From Caprella mutica (Eukaryota; Arthropoda; Malacostraca; Amphipoda; Caprellidae): a stretch of 64,000 nt of DNA. The notes beneath the pieces are model-generated. The model was not told the DNA's origin, did no database searches, and saw nothing but the letters and a program-made list of their open reading frames with translations. This document shows, in pieces, positions 39,693 to 52,600 of the stretch (positions are counted from its first letter, which is position 1; each line of letters begins with the position of its first letter). Where the stretch lies: NCBI GenBank assembly GCA_947561585.1, contig CANNZV010000329.1, forward strand, positions 1-64,000. The letters run 5' to 3'. The translations under genes and the position numbers were made by a program.

Positions 39693-40691
39693 ATGAGTGT
39701 GAATCTCAACGAAGAAAACCTTGAAAAGAGTACCAAAAAGGAAGAACGTCTCAAAGAACTAGCCAAGTGTTCCAACAGTATCCTCACTAATAATTCTTGT
39801 GCCCGAATCCTTTCATCCTTGAGTGGCACGTCTCCTAATTCATCCGATAATTTCAACGGCGCCTCATCGATGAGAGGGGGTGTTATGAACACGAACCTCC
39901 CAAGTTTAAACCAACTTCGACAGAGCGGGTCACAAATCAACCTGAACTCCTCCCTTCAATTCCACCAAAGCTTAACTGGCGGCAATATGAGCGGTGGAAG
40001 CAACTCCAATGGCATGTGGTCTTCAGCCATGTGCAACACCAACTCTAACAACAGCAATGGTCCATCTATTGGCCAGGGGGGTAGCGTTTCATACCCCATT
40101 TGGGGAGAGATGGCTGACAGTCTTTTGGAACGTGGACGATCAAAGAATTGGACTTACGAAGAGACGATGGAGCTGATAAACACCTACACTTCTGACGAAT
40201 GGCAGAACAAATTCAGTAGTGAGAAGAAGAACCACCGAGCCATTTGGTCGGAGATGGCGGAGGTGTTGAAGAAGAGAGAGGGAGTCACGGGCGATGAGGC
40301 AAGGCAGAGACTTAATAACCTGAAGGCCCTCTACAACAGAATAAGAAGGCAGTTGATAGCGGGAGAAATAGCTGCTCCCCAGTGGGAATACTGGGACAGC
40401 TTGCACAGCTTCCTCACAAGACCCTCACAATACTCTAGTTTCGGTTTCCCCAGAGAAGGGGCTTCACCACTTAGGTCGGGTCTGTCTCCGCCAAGCCACT
40501 CTGGATCAACTCCTCCTTATTCTTCGATGCAACACATGTCCCACCTACCAAGACCATTCCTCCACAACCGCATGGGCCCTCCTTCGCACCACATGATGCA
40601 CCACCACATATCTTCACCACAGTTACACCACATGTCTCCCAGACCACATGAAGTGTCCCTATCTATGCCGCATTTTCCATCATATAATAAG
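39693..40691 (+). CDS. Alternative 5' module 1: Myb/SANT-like (trihelix) exon
   Basis: 333 codons from MSVNLNEENL. Asn/Ser-rich lead, then residues about 151-241 form a Myb/SANT-like DNA-binding domain: NWTYEETMELINTYTSDEWQ, AIWSEMAEVLKKREG, ALYNRIRRQL, EYWDSLHSFL; then a His/Pro/Ser-rich tail. The frame closes at TAA 40701-40703. The only usable phase-0 donor is AAG|GTTCCT after 40691, which is weak, so this could instead be a single-exon product of 336 aa. Confidence 0.8.
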
Positions 40692-43600
40692 GTTCCTAGT
40701 TAATAAAATAATGAATATTTTAGGTATCTAGCCGATTTTCTTTCTCTTTGGGTATGAAATATGAAATATTTAGACTCGAACTATGTTTTCAATTGTTCTT
40801 TCAATTTAATTAAATAATTAAAAAATATAAAGGTCCACAGAACACTTTAAAAATAATGTAAATTACCAGCTGTCATCAAGAATAACTGAAGTTTTTAATA
40901 ATATTTTGAATAAAATTCAACTTTGCTTACACGAATTGAATTTTGTCTCAGTTACCCTTCTAATTCGGTATGCAAAAAATTGCATATAGAAAATAATTTT
41001 AGCGCAAACTCTTCCATTTGTCTTTTGTTTATTTTTCAGTTTATCTATACACATTTTAAATTACAAATGTGTGAAACTATTGAATTGACACTTTATGTTT
41101 AATATGTAAATAGTGAATAATAATCTCATCCGCAGCTTATCTATCATATGATGTTTATAACTGATTTTATTATAATGATTTATTTAAATTAACAAATTCA
41201 CACCCAAACTGTACAACAAACATACAGTGTCAGTTAGAATTGTAAAAATTAACATCATCGACTTAAAATAAAAGAATACATTTGTCCGGAATCAAACAGA
41301 ATTTAAATTAAGAAAAATGAACCCGATAACTTCTTGTGACGTCACTCGTATAGATAGGGTAATGTACGTATTATCGGACAGTTCACTATTTTCGGTCATA
41401 TAATAAAAAATGATACAATAATAATTATTTTACTCAATATATCCTAGTGAAATAATTTTTATTATATATATAGTTTTTTCTTATATGTCCGAAAATGTGG
41501 AACTGATCGATAATTCAGAACTTACCCTACATCAAATAATCATCTATATCTACATTTTCCTTTCATTGAATAGTGATTTATTATCATTATTATAATATTA
41601 TCAGTAAAAACTAAAACTCATATTATGTAACTAAAACCATTAAAGTTCTTATATATTACTAATATATGTAGCATATATTACTAATATATGTAGCATATAT
41701 TACTAATATATATAGCATATATTACTAATATATATAGCATATATTACTAATATATATAGCATATATTACTAATATATATAGCATATATTACTAATATATA
41801 TAGCATATATTACTAATATATATAGCATATATTACTAATATATATAGCATATATTACTAATATATATAGCATATATTACTAATATATATATAGCATATAT
41901 TACTAATATATATAGCATATATTACTAATATATATAGCATATATTACTAATATTAAACATTTCAATATTGTAAAGATCATGAAATATCAAATGAAGAAGT
42001 ATTGGATAGGATAATAGACCTTATGAGGTTATAGCATAAGGACTATTTTATGCTACTCGTAAATGCATTGTTACTGTTTTGATACTCAGTGGTTAGGGTA
42101 GGTTACGAATTATTGGTCAGTTCCACATCTTCGGTCATATAAGAAAAAATTATAGAATAATAATTATATATTTGTATTGGTATCCATGATACCAATAAAA
42201 TCAAATATTTATTATTCTATAGTTTTTTATTATATGACCGAAGATGTGGAACTGACCAATAATTCGTAACTTACACCAATAGAGGGTAAGGGCATTTTTT
42301 TCTCCACCAGATGAGGCAGGACAGTCCGTCAGGTTTTGATGATTTCACCAGTTCCCTTCAGAGTGGATTGGGGACAGGCACCCTGATGGGGGACTGCCCC
42401 AAGGAATTCCAGGATCAGAAGGTCCTCCCCAAACCCCCACACCTCTTCGACACCTCCTCTGTGACCATCACACCTCATTTGACCGGTGAGAACCCTATAC
42501 CTATTACACCTGAGGAATGAAATACCATAGCTGTGAATGATCTCATTCCTTTAGTAATACCTAATACCTACAATAGTAACTTAAAAAATACCTTATAGTA
42601 ACAACAGGTATTTGCTAGTAATTATCTACAAATACTTCAGAGTAACTATATGTATGATCAGGTAATTATCAACTAATACCTCTGAGTATCTATAGGTATT
42701 AGCTAGTAATTTTTCTACTAATACCTCAGAGTAACTAAAGGAATTAGCTGATAATTATTCTATTAATACCTCAGAGTAACTATAGGTATTAGCTGGTAAT
42801 TATTCTATAAATACCTCAGAGTAACTAAAGGTATTAGCTGGTAATTATTCTATAAATACCTCAGAGTAACTAAAGGTATTAGCTGGTAATTATTCTATAA
42901 ATACCTCAGAGTAACTAAAGGTATTAGCTGGTAATTATTCTATAAATACCTCAGAGTAACTAAAGGTATTAGCTGGTAATTATTCTATAAATACCTCAGA
43001 GTAACTAAAGGTATTAGCTGGTAATTATTCTATAAATACCTCAGAGTAACTAAAGGTATTAGCTGGTAATTATTCTATAAATACCTCAGAGTAACTAAAG
43101 GTATTAGCTGGTAATTATTTTATTAATACCTCTTCAGAGTAACTAAAGGTATTAGTTGGTAATTATTTTATTAATACCTCTTCAGAGTAACCTTAAGTGC
43201 GAGTATTCTACAAATACCTCATTAATACCACTTATATTGCGTTACTTATTAGTAACTATTTTCAATGGAATTTTTCAATCTAATTTTTTTGGTACATAAT
43301 GAAAACCTGTATTCTAACACTTGTTAATGATTATTATTGTGATGATAAATAATCACTTAATGATGATGATAAAATGATTATTTTAGAGTTTAGATCTTTA
43401 GATCAATGATTAGTGACACACAATGTAAGAATGTTGAATTAATTTGAAAGGAAAATATTGATTGGATAAAATTCTTCTTTCTCATTGATTTTTTCATATT
43501 TTATTTTATCGAATTGTTTTTTTATAAGTCAGTCATTGATTTGGAAGTAATAGCTCGATTATAATCATTACTAATAAGTAAAGGTGACTAAGAAGCACAA

Positions 43601-46600
43601 TATCGTTATTAGAGTTATTGCCAAGTTATCAGTAATCGATAAATCGATCGTTGATGCGGCCCCAGTAATGATACCGAACTCGCATTCCCCCCACACCCCC
43701 ATATCGGTTCCTCCCCTAATGATCAATCAGATAAGTGGGGAGGGGTGGAGGGGTTGGGGGTAATGTATCGAGGCCCCTCATTGGCTAGCGCTCCCGACGC
43801 TCAATGATCGTACTTTTACCTCCAACCATTCACAGGATCGATCTCGTATTGATTCTTGGGGGGAGAGGGCCGGGTGGTGCGGGGGATGGAGGGAGAGAGT
43901 CATAGGAGACTGCACCGTACAGAGTATTTTATTAATAAGTCAGTGTTGGTCTGTTGGTTATTAAGAAGAGGGTGCGAGCTATCCATGACACGTTGAGGAG
44001 TCCCTACGAACGTTCCTTTGTAAAAAAAAGTTGGTAGTAATGGTTGGAAGGTGCGGACGCAGTCGAGTCTGGCTGCTGTCAAGTTTTCTCGATGCTGAGC
44101 GCACTAAAGTGCAGTGCAGTCTATGCCCCACGCAAATCAAGTACGTGGGTAACACCACGAACATCGCCAGACATCTCGAAGTGAAGCACGGAGAGGATTA
44201 CAGTCGGATAGTCAAGCAGGTACCTAATGGCAACAAGATGAGCCCGGGCACTGGGGCATCCGGGTCAGGAGTCGTCAATACGGGTCAGGTTATGAACCAA
44301 CGGATGGCGAAGCAGCAGACCCGGGAAGAAATGGCTATTAAGAAGATACTGGAGAAGCATAATCAGGAGAAGAAAAAGTTAGAGGTGTGCGACGGAAGTG
44401 TTAGGTACAAGTCTGTTGCCATTGCTCCTAAACCTGACGATGCTGTCAGCAATTGGAAATGGCATACGCCTTTCATGTCTCAATTCACAATTAAAGGTAA
44501 GTTAGTCGTACACCCTGAAATAACTATCAAAAACTAAGTTGAATTTTACTTTGAAATGTTTATTTCTATACTGCGCCTCGAATTAAACTAATTCCCGTTG
44601 ATGTATCTTCTCATAGACATTTTCTTATCAATTATTACTCTATTTTGCTTCTTGCAATTTCATCAATTTAATATAATCTTACTTGTGTTGGTGTAATAAT
44701 AGTGTGTATAGTACCTACTCTCTCCTATCTTATCACATTATGATAGGTAGGTATAAGAGTGTTAGAAGTCGTTAACTTTTATTGAATCTCACTTTCTCTG
44801 CTATAACTGTTTCTTCTTCCTTGGTAAATATAGTGATTAATTCATTCAAAAGAATCAATTCATTCATAACTTAATCATGTTGTAGACACTCTGTCTGTTT
44901 CCCTAACTATGATGTCTCAAGACATCACCTTGAACCGTTCACACCCTGTTATAGTACCTACTGTTATCATGATATTAACTGGGGCCCTATCAGCAATGTG
45001 ATAAAACCATCTGAGCCGGATAGCTGTGTAGTGTGACATCGATGGTGATAGGGAGAGGTAGTCTTGGCGCGTCTGCTCACAAGATATCACAAGTATCACA
45101 ATGGTACGTAAGAAACGCATTGACCTCACAATCAGTCAGAAAATAGAAATTCTCGACCTGATAGGATGTCCTCCAAAGTGCTCCTTCACAGACATCGCCA
45201 GGAGGTATTTGCTAGACTCTTCCACTGTTAGCAAACTGTACAAAAATAGGGAGCAGATAAGGGCATCTGCCGTCAAAACGGAGGCTGGCTACGAGTTTTC
45301 TCCAGCGAACCACATTACTTACGCTGGTACCTCTGAAATAAAAAAAAGATCGCGTAGTCACCTGGCGGAGGAGCTGGATGTGCCTTTATACTCTTGGTAC
45401 CAGACGAGGCTGGTGGATTCTACCATGAAAGTCCTGACGGAGCAGGAGATAAAACTGAAAGCGTTGCAGTTATCCCAAGAGCTTGGTGTTGTAGATTTTA
45501 AAGCTACGAATGGCTGGTTGGATCGATGGAAGAAACGTTTCAACGTTGGCGTCAGACGTGACCTCGCCTTGCTTCACAGTTTTGGCGGTGCTGAACAACA
45601 TTGCATGCCTCTTTTCTTGTTCGATGGCAATGTTTGCAGCCAACAAATGTGCGATGCGCAGATTTTAGGTACGTAACTCAATGTTCATGTATTTCTCTTA
45701 TATTTCCCATGTGTGTTTTCAAACAGCTGTTTATAACTTGGTAAAATGTTGGTTTTTCTCAATATTCATTCATCAATAAATTAATTTCATTACATAATAT
45801 GAATTTGTTATTATTTTATGAATCTATTCAATGATGGATTATTTATTATATGAGTAATCTATATGATATTAATTTTATCTATATTATATTTAAATATTTA
45901 AAAAAAATCATATTTATATTTCAATTTTGTTAAAATTTTTTTTGTTAAATCAGTATATATTAATCCATAATACATACTTGTTTTTAAATATTTTCTATAG
46001 ATTCAACAACAGGAACCATACGTATTTATTATAATATGTACATGTAATTTATCCGTAAGCTTGTGATATCTTCATTTATTGGACCCTTATATACATATAA
46101 GTATAAGAGATAGTTACATTTACGAAATATGATATTGAAAATAAGAACCTATATATAGGGTGAGCCACGAATTATAGTACAGTTCCACATCTTCGATCAT
46201 ATAAGAAAAAAAAACATATAATTATTATTTTAACTCGTTATTTTTATTGGTATCCATGGATACCAATTAAATTTTTGAGTTATGCTGTTGAATCAATCTA
46301 TTATTTTCCTTATAAATAAAACAGAAGATGTGGAACTGTTCTCTGCAGCGTCACATACCCTACACATATATATTATACCCTATATTATAGATATAGATGT
46401 TATATAATTAATATTAACTTCACCAGTAACTAAATGACAACACTAACTTTTTCGACTTTTCCAATGGTTTATTTTCTGTATATATTGACTTGATATTGAA
46501 ACTAATTATGTATATATTGACTCGGAAAATTAATTAATTGGTTGTCACTAGGCCGGGTGTTTCCCTTGGAACTGTTGTAATTTGAAATATATGTATTGTC

Positions 46601-49600
46601 TTTTTTCCTTTTTACCATGTTTATCATTTTTTTAACGCTACTTGCAGTTTTAGAGGATAGCGCTAGGGTTATGCTCTTCAACTACGTAGGCTTCATTTAC
46701 TATCACCTCTTCATTTTCCTCTTCCATCCATTAGTGCAGTCACCGGTGCTTGTGTCCCTTTTCGTCACATTCCTTGGTAAGCGACTGCATTCACAGAGTA
46801 GCTTTTCTGCATTCATGAGCATTGTCAATGACGATGGCAGGTGACTTTGTTCATGGTGTCCACTTTCCTTTCTGACTGCTTCTTCCAGTCTCTTGTATTT
46901 AATTTCTTTTTTTGACATGTTTCCGAAACGGACATTTAAAAAATATTTTTATAACACAAATGAGTTAGCTTGCTCAGAAGTATTAAAGAAAAAGACAATA
47001 TCGTTACAATTATTTATATAGTTATAAATAACACATTGTCATGTGACTAACTAATCATATATAGCTATCAATTAAAAATATTTATTAATTTATTTATTAT
47101 ATCCACTACTCCAATTTGAAATATATTCGAAAACCAATAATTAATAATTCTGTGTTTAACAGTCTTTTTCTTAACCAAATTGTAATTTCAATCAAGTTTA
47201 GTAATCCTAAAATGTTAAGTAGATGTCACTTACTATAACCTCCTATAGTATTTTCCTTTAATTTCCATCTCTTACGTAAACAATGGTACGGCTTAATAAT
47301 TAGTTACCGAGCTTCTAGGTTCAGGTTTTCTTTTGAGGGATAACCGGATCCCTTCAAATTAAAAAAAAAAAAAACAGGTCAGAATTTATTTTTGTTTGTG
47401 GTTGCTGTGTTCACACCCGAATACTTTATTAAAAGCGAACGTTTGGTGAAGTTTTACACAAAGATGAAATAGTAGAAATAGTAGTTATAGAAATGAACAA
47501 ACCTTAATAATTTGTATGGAAAATGAAATGTATGAGACTGTTCTTGAAACTTGTATACAATGTATAATCTTATACATAGTGTATAATCTTATATATAATC
47601 TACATGTATAATCTTATATATAATTTACATGTATAATCTTACATATAATCTACTATCATATATGATAGTATATGACTTATCAGCAGAATGTTTCAGTACT
47701 ATCATGAAATTTCAATCGTGTACTATCTCGTAAAGAATAATGTGTGTAATGATGCTTTCATTATACAGTTAAGACTATCAGTTATTTTTGGAACAAAAAG
47801 GTTTATAAGTTAACGATATATTATTTTTCACAGCGTACCAAGAACATCGGTTAATGTAAACTAATTTCGCTGATAGTACTTACGTTTAAGGAAATAATTA
47901 TTTCTACTTTTTAAGCTTATATGATATTTTCCACTCATTAAGTATATCCATTTCTAAATCTATGCCTATAATTACAGGGATTATCTTTTTAACTAATTCT
48001 ACAGGTTTTTGAAACGGCCTGGGGTTAATAATTTCACAATAGTAGTAAATATGAAAATCTATACAATTATCCAATTAAAATTAAGTATAGATCTTATCTA
48101 GTTTATGAGTCATCACTGTTAGTGATGACAAAAAATATTAATATTAATTATATAAGCTACTTTATTCTGATAATTGATACGATAGTGTTAAGTGATTTTT
48201 TTTACTGCTTATTATTCACGTGATGAAATATTAACTTCACATTACTCCTAACTTAGCAATAATAGTTTCTGATAAACAACACAGAGTTCGCTAAGATATT
48301 GGTACAGGGCCCTTCTAATTATGATGAGGAGGGTGATGTAAAGGAAGGAAGTAGGCTAGGGTCGGCAAGAGAAGGGTACCCGCTCTCGGGCAGCAGTAGC
48401 TCAGTTTGAGCTCGGATGTGAAAGAAGAAAGGTGGCCTTACAGGTCGCTCCACTATAACAGTTTCTAGTTTCCAGTGTATTTAAGTGTGTGTGTTTACAC
48501 TAACTCTTTATTTAGTGTTGTAAATGGTTATTCCAACCTAATTCATTGATTTTATATCCTCTTTTTGGAGTTATTTCCCAACTGTTGCAGTGAGGGTTGC
48601 CAAGAACCGCTCGCAATTCAGTCCGTGGTACAATCGGCTGCAGCAATGACTAGAAAGTTCAGCCTGTAGAGCTGCAGGTGACTGTAGGTGTGTGCCAGAG
48701 AGGGTTAGAGTGAGAGGAGTCCTGTATATACAGGTTACATAAGTGAAAGTGAATTGGAGACGTTAGCCTACGTTGTCTTGCTGTGTCTTCTACGACCAGG
48801 TTGTTAGAGGTATTATTCCTACCAAACTATTAGACGGGTGATAATATCCTCGAGAAGTAGCTATCATAATTCCCTGCATTGTAGACTCTTAAGTTTGATG
48901 CCCATCTATATTGACTAATTTGAACATTCTAAACCGCCTACTCCCTACACCAAATCACTTGCTCTTTCACTTCCACATAAATAGTTACATTACGTTTGTC
49001 TAACAGTTATGCTTCACTGCCCTACATTAATACTGATAAGAATTAGGCAACTCATTACATAAAGATTCACGATGAAGATAATGGCTTTTGTGACGTCACA
49101 CGATGTGATTAGGGCTTACGTCTTGAGGTCAAATTCAGGCGGATTGACCAGGTCACATCCCTGGTTTTATTACGTACTCAAAGTTGTTTTGAAAGGAGAC
49201 CCTTAGACGATTCATGCGCTGAAACTACAATCGAAAAGACGAAAAAACTAAACTGGTCGTCCTGGCATGAACACTTTCAATTGTTAACTTTTTACCTAAT
49301 GTATCTTTCCAATAGTAAATTCAATTACTCGGTAGTTTCTCTGGCGACATCAAACAATCAAATTAATATCAAAATTAAAATGATATTAATTTTAATCAAT
49401 GCATCCCTAAATTACAGAAATATTTAAATCGTATAACCTACCAATTAAAATTTTCTGTATAATGTTACTCAAAACTGTGTTTGAGAAATAGTTACCTACG
49501 AAATACCAATAGCTTCATTTTAACTAGTAACACATGTTTTTCATATGTTTAATATTACCCCCAAACGGTTGTACACTCGGTAGGTACTGCTGATCCGGCG

Positions 49601-52600
49601 CCCAGAGTTAAATTTAGAATCACCCCAGTGGTGCTTTCTACTCGTCATTTTTAGAACCGGGAGTGGGGCTCATCTCCACTTATACCTACCATCTACTAGC
49701 TCTGCCTCCCCCCCAATATCTTCTTAAGCTATTTTTAATTTTTAAATCTACCTCCAATATTTACTATCCAAAGCTTATTTCAAATTTCATCTATCTATGA
49801 TCATTATCTCCATTTGAATGTTAGATCCTGTTCTTAATTTCAACCGGCTCAAAACCTTTTTTCAGGTTACCAATTTTTTTACCAGGTTACCTGAATCAGT
49901 AAAGGTAACCGGTATTTTTTGTGGTATTTCAGAGAGCCGCTTAAGCCTAATTTGTGTACCCTGTAGTAATCTTTCATAAAATAGCTTATTGGTTACAAAT
50001 TTTACCAGGATAGTCTTTATTACTTCATCTATTTCGATAACTTTCTATATTCATTTCTTCGTACCAAAGTCTGTATACTCTTGTGTTAAATGAACCATAG
50101 GAAACGGATATCCGGATGCTAACCGCCGGATGCGAGTGTCCTCTCTATACGAGCCGGTCCGGATACCCCAAATACAATACCTTGCATTGGCCGCTTTTCT
50201 TCCCAGCTTTTCACATAGAGTACAGCAAGGCCACATAACTGATTGCGCTAAGTTAGTCCAAGCTACTTGTCAGATGAACGGGCATCAACTTTCAAAAGGA
50301 ATAATTTTATTCATATACTTAAATAGATTTGTATGTGATTATATTTTGAGGTAATTTAAATTTTGTTAGTAGTTATGGTAACTTGTTTGGTGTATGAGTG
50401 GGTTAGAAGAATGTGTGTGATGGTGAAAACAGATGTCCCTATTCAGTTGGTAGGGTTAAACCTTGGTGAAAGGTACCAATGGATGCATTCCGGTGATGGG
50501 TTTCGGTCTGCATCAATACTCTTTATTCTATTGCATCCGCTGAACAGATTTGAGAAATACTACATAATTTTTTCTTTCTTGGTTTTCAGTTTTTAATTCG
50601 ATCTAGGTACCGATTTGAATATAGTTAGTTAAGAGTCCAATGAAAATGAGTTTGGCAGGTATGCAGAGTACCTCTCGGGAGGCCTTCCCTCCTCCTCAAG
50701 AATCCCGCCATGGCGCCCTCTCAAAATTAGACAGCGGTCACTATGTGCTCAAAATACCCCGTGGAGGGAAGTCCCTCGTGTGGAAGATGTTCTTGAACAT
50801 AATCTCAGTTTTTGGCAACAAGGTAGACTTCGTGTTGTGCAGATACTGTTGCGGTTTGTTCATGTACAAAGGTTACGCCAGTGGGACATCTTCCCTCATG
50901 AACCACGGCATCAGATGTCAAGAAAGGCCTGTAAGAACATCCGAGAACTCTTGCATTGAAGATTTGAGAAACCTTTCGAAACCACTGTTGGCGGAGCGGT
51001 TAGAGGACTGGCCAAAGGAGCTGCAGAACCTACCCTACTTCTCTCTTACGTTCTTCAAGAACTTCAAGACTTCCCTGTCGAGTGACAGTAGCAGTTCCAG
51101 TAACGATGACATGGCTATGAACCTCTCTGTCAATAACAACGTTAATGTGAAGAGTGAAGCCTCGCCTTCTTACACTAAGAAATCTCCCACTGGCAAGATG
51201 AAGTCAGAGAAGATGAAGTCTGAGAGTGTCTTTGAGAATTCTCCAGATTTGCGCTACTTGTCCACACTCTCATTTCTGGCAAATAATTTTGGAGTACCAT
51301 TCATTACTGGCAAGAACACTGGTAAGTATTGTTGTTGTGGGAGACTATACTGTGTTGTATAATTAATATTTCAGTTAATAGCTAAAACTGAATTAATATA
51401 TATAATTTAATTATACTATTTTAGTTAAATTGGTTAAATTATATTTCTAACCATTAGGTTCTATCCGTAAATTGCTAATGATGAATTATATAAATTACTA
51501 ATGATAAATTATTCTATTTACTATTTTAAATTACTACCAATCTTAACAAATCTTAGTCATAGTTATACTGTATATCAGCTTAATTTAATTAATTAAATTT
51601 CCATACATGAAGATTAATATCACTTTAATTACTTTTACTATCTATACTTTAATCTGTAAAATAATTCTTATATCAATTTAAAGATCAAATATTTAAATGC
51701 ATCATATTGTTAATTTAATTTTATAAATTGATTTATTAACTATCACCATTTTTTTCTGCTTTAACGATTGTATTATTATTTATTTGATGGTTTTAATTGA
51801 CTTTTTTTTCTATCGCTATTTTTGTTTTAAAAATATTATTATTTGATAAACTTTGAGAATTTTAAGAGAATGCGGCGAGTGACATAGAAATGCATATTGT
51901 CAATTATTTTGGTGAATTATTTAAAAATGTGAATAGATTGTTTCTCCTTATTCTCACCTAGGTCTGTTTCCCCATATCTTAAATCAGGGACTTTTCCCCA
52001 TATCTTAAATCAGGGACTTTTCCCCATATCTTAAATCAGGGACTCTTTCCCCATATCTTAAATCAGGGACTCTTTCCCCATATCTTAAATCAGGTACTCT
52101 TTTCCCATATCTTAAATCAGGCACTCTTTCCCCATATCTTAAATCAGGAACTCTTTCCCCATATCTTAAATCAGGGACTCTTTTCCCATATCTTAAATCA
52201 GGGACTCTTTCCCCATATCTTAAATCAGAGACTTTTCCCCATATCTTAAATCAGAGACTTTTCCCCATATCTTAAATCAGGGACTCTTTTCCCATATCTT
52301 AAATCAGGTACTCTTTCCCCATATCTTAAATCAGAGACTTTTCCCCATATCTTAAATCAGAGACTTTTCCCCATATCTTAAATCAGGGACTTTTCCCCAT
52401 ATCTTAAATCAGGGACTTTTCCCCATATCTTAAATCAGGGACTTTTCCCCATATCTTAAATCAAGGACTCTTTCCCCATATCTTAAATCAAGGACTCTTT
52501 CCCCATATCTTAAATCAGGGACTTTTCCCCATATCTTAAATCAAGGACTCTTTCCCCATATCTTAAATCAGGGACTCTTTCCCCATATCTTAAATCAGGG

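Noticed and set aside
46596..46918. Short ORFs on both strands inside the interspersed repeat
   Set aside because: No enzyme motif and frames are not shared by the copies at 26574 and 36505.
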